From: an uncultured Bacteroidales bacterium
Lineage (GTDB): Bacteria; Bacteroidota; Bacteroidia; Bacteroidales; UBA932
NCBI GenBank assembly: GCA_905234285.1
Contig: CAJOHK010000001.1
Location: 69,375 to 133,374 of the forward strand
Reading direction: 5' to 3'
Length of the DNA: 64,000 nucleotides
Shown here: in pieces, positions 58,209 through 64,000 of the stretch
How positions within the stretch are numbered: position 1 is the first letter of the stretch
Layout: each line of letters starts with the position of its first letter
Notes under the pieces: generated by a model
What the model saw: only the letters and a program-made list of their open reading frames with translations
What the model was told of the DNA's origin: nothing
Database searches by the model: none
Program-made: the position numbers and the translations under genes

Positions 58209-58612
58209 CATTAGAAGAAAAGAAACAGCAAATCATAGAGGATTTCTCGGCCTACGACGAGTGGCTGGATAAGTATGAGTACCTCATTGAACTGGGAAAG
58301 TCCCTGGAGGCTTTCCCCGAGGAAAAGAAGACGGAAGACCGGCTCATCAAAGGCTGTCAGTCCCGCGTGTGGCTGGATGCGCAGCTGCGGGAGGGCAAGC
58401 TCTATTTTACCGCCGACAGCGACGCCATCATCACCAAGGGCATCATTTCGCTTCTGATCGGCGTGTATTCGGGCCGTACACCCGAGGAAATTGCCGCCGA
58501 TGATTTTGGCTTTGTGGCCGAAATCGGCCTCAAGGAGAACCTCTCCCCCACCCGTGCCGGCGGTCTGGCCTCGATGATAGAAACCATCAAGAAAATTGCC
58601 GCCAATGGATAA
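58205..58612 (+). CDS. sufE: SufE family Fe-S assembly protein
   Basis: IIEDFSAYDEWLDKYEYLIELGKSLEAFPEEKKTEDRLIKGCQSRVWLDAQLREGKLYFTADSDAIITKGIISLLIGVYSGRTPEEI. Confidence 0.95.
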   Translation: MTLEEKKQQIIEDFSAYDEWLDKYEYLIELGKSLEAFPEEKKTEDRLIKGCQSRVWLDAQLREGKLYFTADSDAIITKGIISLLIGVYSGRTPEEIAADDFGFVAEIGLKENLSPTRAGGLASMIETIKKIAANG

Positions 58613-58985
58613 CGACAACGTGCTCACCGCCCAGGATGTGCAGGCGCTGCAGCCCCTGTATGCGGCTGTTGTATCGGCCCTCAAAGAGGTGTATGACCCC
58701 GAGATTCCGGTGAATATCTATGACCTGGGCCTCATTTACGAGCTCACCATCAATAAGGAACGCGAGGTGTCCATCCTCATGACCTTCACCGCGCCCAACT
58801 GCCCCATGGCCGACCAAGTGCTGGCCGAAGTACAGCAGGGCGTAGAGGCCGTTCCTGGCGTTACCAAGTGCACCATCGACCTTACTTTTGAGCCCGAATG
58901 GGACCGTAGCATGCTCTCGGAGGAAGCCCGCGTTGAGTTGGGGCTGGATTACGAAGAAGACGATTACAGCAAGTTGCAGGATTAA
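58605..58985 (+). CDS. DUF59/MIP18-like Fe-S assembly protein (SufT-like)
   Basis: VVSALKEVYDPEIPVNIYDLGLIYELTINKEREVSILMTFTAPNCPMADQVLAEV. Confidence 0.9.
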   Translation: MDNDNVLTAQDVQALQPLYAAVVSALKEVYDPEIPVNIYDLGLIYELTINKEREVSILMTFTAPNCPMADQVLAEVQQGVEAVPGVTKCTIDLTFEPEWDRSMLSEEARVELGLDYEEDDYSKLQD

Positions 58986-59470
58986 TGGAACGCGTGAATG
59001 TATATCTGGGCCTGGGGTCCAATGAAGGGGACCGCGACCTTATGCTGCTGAGGGCGGTGAACATGCTGGACGCTGCCTTTGGCACGCATCCGGAGCGCAT
59101 TTCGCGCATTGTCTCCTCCCCCGCCTGGGGTTTCGAGGGCCCCGATTTCCTGAATATGTGCGTCCTTTATCGGCTGCCCCGTCAGGGAACGCCGGAGGAG
59201 CATGCTACGCAGATTCTGGCCACCGCCAAGGCGGTGGAGCGTGCCCTTGGACGTGAGCCCGAGGAAGTGATGATGGACGATACCGGCCGCCGCATCTATC
59301 ACAATCGGCCCATCGACATCGATATCCTCTATTACGGTACGCAGGAGATTCATACAGAGGAACTTACCATTCCTCATCCACTCATCGGCCAGCGGGATTT
59401 TGTGAAAAAGCCCCTCAAGGAAATCTCGAAACCCGACATTCGCGAAGCGTTTCCAGATATTTTTGAGTAA
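58985..59470 (+). CDS. folK: 2-amino-4-hydroxy-6-hydroxymethyldihydropteridine pyrophosphokinase
   Basis: VYLGLGSNEGDRDLMLLRAVNMLD...SSPAWGFEGPDFLNMCV...RRIYHNRPIDIDILYYG...IPHPLIGQRDFVKKPL. Confidence 0.92.
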   Translation: MERVNVYLGLGSNEGDRDLMLLRAVNMLDAAFGTHPERISRIVSSPAWGFEGPDFLNMCVLYRLPRQGTPEEHATQILATAKAVERALGREPEEVMMDDTGRRIYHNRPIDIDILYYGTQEIHTEELTIPHPLIGQRDFVKKPLKEISKPDIREAFPDIFE

Positions 59471-59507
59471 ATTTGCACGCTAAATTGATTAGTAATTATA
59501 CAAGTCT

Positions 59508-61046
59508 ATGACACAGGACGAACTATTTAAGGTACTGGTAGCCCATTGCAAGGAGTACGGATTCATTTTCCCCTCCAGTGAGATTTACGACGGCCTGGCC
59601 GCCGTGTACGACTATGGCCAGATGGGTGTACAGCTCAAGAACAACATCAAAAATTATTGGTGGGAAGCCATGACCCGCCTCAACGAGAATATCGTGGGTA
59701 TTGACAGCGCCATCTTCATGCATCCGCGCATCTGGGAGGCTTCTGGCCACGTGGGCGCCTTCAACGACCCTCTCATCGACAATAAGGACAGCAAAAAGCG
59801 TTATCGCGCCGATGTCCTCATCGAGGATTTCCTGGGCAAAATCGAGGAAAAGATCGAGAAGGAAGTGGCCAAGGGCCGCAAGAAGTTCGGCGAGGCCTTT
59901 GACGAGGCCCAGTTCCGCGCCACCAACCCCAACGTCCTGCGCGAGAAAGCCAAATGGGACGAGGTCCACAACCGCTACGTAGCCGCCGAGAAGGCCAATG
60001 ACCTTAACGAGTACCGCAATATCATTGTAGACAACAACATCGTGTGCCCCATCAGCGGTACCTGCAACTGGACCGATGTTCGTCAGTTTAACCTCATGTT
60101 CCAAACCTCCATGGGCTCTACGGCCGAGGGTGCCAATATCATTTATCTGCGCCCGGAGACTGCCCAGGGCATTTTTGTGAACTACCTCAACGTCCAAAAG
60201 ACCGGCCGCATGAAGATTCCCTTCGGCATTGCCCAAATCGGCAAGGCCTTCCGCAACGAGATTGTGGCCCGTCAGTTCATCTTCCGTATGCGCGAGTTCG
60301 AGCAAATGGAGATGCAGTTCTTCATCAAGCCCGGCACCGAGCTGGAGTGGTTCAAGAAGTGGAAGGAAACCCGCATGAAATGGCACGTGAACATGGGAAT
60401 GGGCGCCGAGAACTACCGTTTCCACGACCACGAGAAACTGGCTCACTACGCCAACGCCGCCACCGATATCGAGTTCAACTTCCCCTTCGGCTTCAAGGAG
60501 CTGGAAGGTATTCACAGCCGCACCAACTTCGACCTGGGCAACCACCAGAAGTTCAGCGGCAAAAAGATCGAGTACTTCGATCCGGAAGAGAACACGTCCT
60601 ATACCCCTTATGTGATCGAGACCTCTATCGGCGTAGATCGTATGTGCCTGGCCGTATTGGCCCACTCTTATACCGTAGAGAAGCTGGAAAACGGCGAGGA
60701 GCGCGTGGTGATGAAGATCCCCGCTCCCCTGGCCCCCATCAAGGTGGCCGTGATGCCGCTGGTGAAGAAAGACGGCCTGCCCGAGATCGCACAGAAAGTG
60801 GTGGATGAGCTCAAGTACGACTTCTCCTATCAGTACGACGAGAAGGACTCCATCGGCAAGCGCTATCGCCGCCAGGATGCTATTGGAACGCCTTTCTGCG
60901 TCACCGTGGACCACGATTCCCTGCAGGACGGCTGCGTCACCGTACGCGACCGTGACACCATGACTCAGGAGCGGGTAAAGATAGAAGACCTTCGCGACAT
61001 GATTGACAAGAAGGTTTCCCTTACCAATCTCCTTCGGAACCTCTAA
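59508..61046 (+). CDS. glyS: Glycyl-tRNA synthetase
   Basis: VAHCKEYGFIFPSSEIYDGLAAVYDYGQMGVQLKNNIKNYWWEAM...LRPETAQGIFVNYLNVQKTGRMKIPFGIAQIGKAFRNEI. Confidence 0.97.
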   Translation: MTQDELFKVLVAHCKEYGFIFPSSEIYDGLAAVYDYGQMGVQLKNNIKNYWWEAMTRLNENIVGIDSAIFMHPRIWEASGHVGAFNDPLIDNKDSKKRYRADVLIEDFLGKIEEKIEKEVAKGRKKFGEAFDEAQFRATNPNVLREKAKWDEVHNRYVAAEKANDLNEYRNIIVDNNIVCPISGTCNWTDVRQFNLMFQTSMGSTAEGANIIYLRPETAQGIFVNYLNVQKTGRMKIPFGIAQIGKAFRNEIVARQFIFRMREFEQMEMQFFIKPGTELEWFKKWKETRMKWHVNMGMGAENYRFHDHEKLAHYANAATDIEFNFPFGFKELEGIHSRTNFDLGNHQKFSGKKIEYFDPEENTSYTPYVIETSIGVDRMCLAVLAHSYTVEKLENGEERVVMKIPAPLAPIKVAVMPLVKKDGLPEIAQKVVDELKYDFSYQYDEKDSIGKRYRRQDAIGTPFCVTVDHDSLQDGCVTVRDRDTMTQERVKIEDLRDMIDKKVSLTNLLRNL

Positions 61047-61050
61047 GCCC

Positions 61051-61185
61051 ATGGGCCCGCTGGCGCTGCTTATAACTGCCATTCTGGCCACCCTGGTCCT
61101 GTATTTCTGGGCCAGGAAGGCTCAGCTGGAAAAGCAGCTCATGGAAGAGCGGGAAGAGAATGAACGCATTCTCTCCGTGGCGTAG
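61051..61185 (+). CDS. Small predicted membrane protein (44 aa)
   Basis: MGPLALLITAILATLVLYFWARKAQLEKQLMEEREENERILSVA; one TM helix plus charged tail. Confidence 0.35.
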   Translation: MGPLALLITAILATLVLYFWARKAQLEKQLMEEREENERILSVA

Positions 61186-61187
61186 AC

Positions 61188-61310
61188 GAGTCCCTGGACA
61201 AGGAAGCCGTCCGTGTTGTCTCCAGCTCCCCCAAGTGGAAGCCGGGCCGTCAGCGCGACCGCGCCGTGAAGGTAACCTACACCTTCCCTGTGATCTTCCA
61301 GCTCCGATAA
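61188..61310 (+). pseudogene. TonB C-terminal domain remnant
   Basis: Start-less reading ESLDKEAVRVVSSSPKWKPGRQRDRAVKVTYTFPVIFQLR*, characteristic TonB C-terminal sequence. Confidence 0.75.
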
Positions 61311-61330
61311 GCCGTCGGAAACAGTCTTTG

Positions 61331-61363
61331 AAAGCCGTGGCGGAAAACCGCTGCGGCTTTTTT
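61331..61363 (+). terminator. Intrinsic terminator
   Basis: AAAGCCGTGGCGG-aaaa-CCGCTGCGGCTTTTTT. Confidence 0.8.
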
Positions 61364-61427
61364 CATTATTTATTGGGATGGCGGGGAATGAAAGATAGCC
61401 GTATCTTTGCAGACCTTTGTTAAGAAT

Positions 61428-62144
61428 ATGGAACCTGTCATCACATGTGAACATTTGACCCACTGGTTCGGGGCGCGTAAAATCTATGAGGACCTGAATT
61501 TCCAGGTACAGTCCGGACATATAGTTGGTCTGCTGGGCAAGAATGGAACCGGAAAAACCACCACCATCAACATCCTGATGGGCTACCTGAAGCCCACTTC
61601 CGGCTCGTGCCGCATTTTCGGCGAGGAGGTCCAGCGCATTTCTCCCTCTACGCGCGAGCGGATAGCTCTCCTGCTGGAAGGCCACGTACAATATTCCTAT
61701 ATGAGCATCGACCAGATAGAGAAATTCTATTCTGCCTTCTATCCCAAATGGAACCGCGATGCTTATTACGGGCTGATGGAGAAACTGAAGGTGGCTCCGG
61801 GACAGAAAATATCCAGGATGTCCAACGGACAGCGCTCCCAGGTGGCCCTGGGCCTCATTCTGGCGCAAAATGCCGATCTGCTGGTGCTGGATGATTTCTC
61901 CCTTGGCCTGGATCCCGGCTACCGCCGTCTCTTCTGCGAATACCTGAGAGATTATGCCAAGGCAGAAGGAAAGACCGTTTTTCTCACCTCCCATATCATC
62001 CAGGACCTGGAAAAACTGGTAGACGAGGTGATCGTGATGGATTACGGCAGCATCCTGGTCCAGGAAGACGCAGCCTCTCTCATGGCCCGGTATCCGGGAC
62101 TTACCTTGGAGGATATTTTCATTGAACTCACGGGAAAGTATTGA
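61428..62144 (+). CDS. ABC transporter ATP-binding protein
   Basis: CEHLTHWFGARKIYEDLNFQVQSGHIVGLLGKNGTGKTTTINILMGYLKPTSG...RMSNGQRSQVALGLILAQNADLLVLDDFSLGLDP; preceded by TATCTTTGCAG. Confidence 0.93.
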   Translation: MEPVITCEHLTHWFGARKIYEDLNFQVQSGHIVGLLGKNGTGKTTTINILMGYLKPTSGSCRIFGEEVQRISPSTRERIALLLEGHVQYSYMSIDQIEKFYSAFYPKWNRDAYYGLMEKLKVAPGQKISRMSNGQRSQVALGLILAQNADLLVLDDFSLGLDPGYRRLFCEYLRDYAKAEGKTVFLTSHIIQDLEKLVDEVIVMDYGSILVQEDAASLMARYPGLTLEDIFIELTGKY

Positions 62145-62146
62145 TT

Positions 62147-62818
62147 ATGAATAAGATGATTCTATACAAAGAGTGGCTGAAAACCCGTTGGCCCCTGCTG
62201 GGGATGGCGGCGGTGATGGTGGCCTTCACCTTCTACAGCCTGCTCAACCTGGCCAAAGTGGTGGAATTCCGCGGGGCCGATATCCTCTGGAGTACCCTGG
62301 TGTTCAAAGAAACCGTGCTTATCGAACAGCTCAAGTATCTGCCCGCCCTTGCCGGCGCCGTGCTCTCCGTGGCCCAATTCCTGCCGGAGATGACCCGCAA
62401 ACGTCTCAAACTTACCCTCCACCTGCCTTATCCCCAGGGAAAGATGATTGCCCTCATGGCCCTGTACGGGATGGCGGCAGTTACCCTGCTTTCCTTGCTG
62501 CAGGCGCTTGTCATAGGCATCGTCCTGGGCCGATGGATCGTTTCCGAACTGGTCGTCCGCGTGCTGGTGACAGCCGCCGTCTGGTACCTGGCCGGCTGGG
62601 CAACTTACCTTTGGATGGCTGCCATCTGCCTGGAACCCACCTGGCGCATGCGCATCGTGCTGCTCCTGATTCTCGCAGGCCTTGTCTGGCTGCTCTTCCT
62701 TTCCGGCATTCCCGAGGCATATAACGACTTCCTTCCCTGGCTCGTTCTGTATGTGCTTTGCGGCGCCGTGCTTCTGTACCACGGAGTAGCCCGTTTCAAA
62801 GAAGGACTTCAAGATTAA
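62147..62818 (+). CDS. ABC transporter permease-like integral membrane protein
   Basis: Multiple hydrophobic helices, directly downstream of the ATPase gene with ATGA-type coupling. Confidence 0.75.
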   Translation: MNKMILYKEWLKTRWPLLGMAAVMVAFTFYSLLNLAKVVEFRGADILWSTLVFKETVLIEQLKYLPALAGAVLSVAQFLPEMTRKRLKLTLHLPYPQGKMIALMALYGMAAVTLLSLLQALVIGIVLGRWIVSELVVRVLVTAAVWYLAGWATYLWMAAICLEPTWRMRIVLLLILAGLVWLLFLSGIPEAYNDFLPWLVLYVLCGAVLLYHGVARFKEGLQD

Positions 62819-62824
62819 GCGATT

Positions 62825-63955
62825 ATGAAAAGAATCGGACAAATATTCATTACCGTTTCGCTGGTGGCGCTGGTGCTTTGGGTCATTCCCTGGCTCTACA
62901 ACCTCATGACCTTGAAGCCTTATTCAACCCCGTTCACCCTGTACAGCTGTATCATCCATGATTTCACTTCGCTGGACCGCTCCGACGGAAAGGCCTTCCA
63001 GTTCATTGACCGTAATGGTAATATCCACGGAGACGAGGTGCAACCCATGTTCTATGCCTCTATCCTGGCCTCCCGCGGTGCCCTCCCGGACACCATCGAA
63101 GGCCGCCCCGTGACGATGGAAGAAATCGACAGGAACTCCATCATCGTCACCTCCGACCCCAAGAATATCAACAGGAAGCAATCCAAAGTGCACCTGCTGA
63201 TGGAATCCGTTCCCGAACGGCTGGAGCTGAAAGACCCGGAAGAAGCCGTCGTTTCCCGCAAAGACGGCCTGTATATCTATGACATGGCTGCCAATACGCT
63301 TCTGAAGGAGAAAACGGACGCCTTCAACGCGGCCCTCCGGGACAAAGGTTTCGCTTTCCCCGCCCGCCTTTTTGCCGGCAATCCATCGGACCGCAAGGCC
63401 TACGACGAAGGCTACCTGGTCACTGATGCGGAAGGAAAACTCTTCCATTTCAAGCAGGCCGACGGCACCATGGAGGCAGAACACTTCACGGAGGCCGATA
63501 GAATTAATCTGAAACACTTGATTATCACGGAATTCGAAAATCGAGCCACCCTCGGCTATCTCATATCGGCAGACAATATCCTTTACATGTTGAAGCCAGA
63601 CGGTGCGGTGATACCCACCGAAGTGAGATTCGACCCGCAGAAAGAAGACCTGCTGGTGGTAGGCGACATGTTCTATTACACCATCAAGGTTTCCGATGAG
63701 AAGGGCGAGCATTTCTATGCGCTGAGAAGCGGTGATTTCTCCCTGGCCGACAAGATGGACCGTCCGTATGAATTCGAGGATGAATTCAATCTTTGCGAAT
63801 ACATTTTCCCTTGCCGCCTCACCTTCACCTCTTCCAATGACGGCTGGGTGAAACCCCGCCTGCAGGACTTCTCCTGGACAGGCCTCATCGTGGATATCGT
63901 TCTTGCCGTTCTCATAATTATGTGGCGCAGGAGGGACCGAAATCCCCATTTTTAG
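62825..63955 (+). CDS. DUF4857-like membrane-anchored protein
   Basis: N-terminal TM, periplasmic-size domain, C-terminal TM (IVDIVLAVLIIMWRRRDRNPHF); co-operonic with ABC genes; DUF assignment tentative. Confidence 0.5.
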   Translation: MKRIGQIFITVSLVALVLWVIPWLYNLMTLKPYSTPFTLYSCIIHDFTSLDRSDGKAFQFIDRNGNIHGDEVQPMFYASILASRGALPDTIEGRPVTMEEIDRNSIIVTSDPKNINRKQSKVHLLMESVPERLELKDPEEAVVSRKDGLYIYDMAANTLLKEKTDAFNAALRDKGFAFPARLFAGNPSDRKAYDEGYLVTDAEGKLFHFKQADGTMEAEHFTEADRINLKHLIITEFENRATLGYLISADNILYMLKPDGAVIPTEVRFDPQKEDLLVVGDMFYYTIKVSDEKGEHFYALRSGDFSLADKMDRPYEFEDEFNLCEYIFPCRLTFTSSNDGWVKPRLQDFSWTGLIVDIVLAVLIIMWRRRDRNPHF

Positions 63956-64000
63956 GGATTGTCCCACGCGCAGAAAACCTCTATTTTTGCAGTCCTGTTT

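Overview
The window is a Bacteroidales-type chromosomal segment. Gene families and promoters with the Bacteroidota TAnnTTTG -7 motif support this; the species was not determined. Housekeeping blocks (galM, folA-thyA, ychF, PPIase, lptC, coaX, mfd, ruvB, sdhAB, hflX, ybeY, mnmG, ruvA, sufS-sufE-DUF59, folK, glyS, ABC transporter) flank an accessory region at about 24.4-52.8 kb. The main finding is an apparent bidirectional phase-variation switch at 34267-35817. Two 70-bp inverted repeats (69/70 identical by eye) sit directly upstream of two divergent, paralogous susC genes. They bound a 1.4-kb segment that carries its own Mpi-like serine recombinase. A promoter-like sequence lies at one end of the segment and a 32-bp palindrome at the other. 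Inversion would be expected to toggle transcription between two mirror-image operons, each encoding SusC, SusD, a SusE-position lipoprotein, a subtilisin-like S8 protease and a lipocalin-like lipoprotein. Other notable observations: (i) two intergenic tandem-repeat tracts of one family with a ~51-52 bp period; (ii) a candidate oriC at ~19.98-20.2 kb at a divergence in gene orientation; (iii) three parS-like 16-mers at 56-58 kb, one a perfect palindrome; (iv) an apparent frameshift in the 5' end of sdhB and no sdhC next to sdhAB; (v) symmetric divergent promoters built from palindromic -7 elements; (vi) a TonB C-terminal remnant. All calls were made by reading the sequence; no database search was run.
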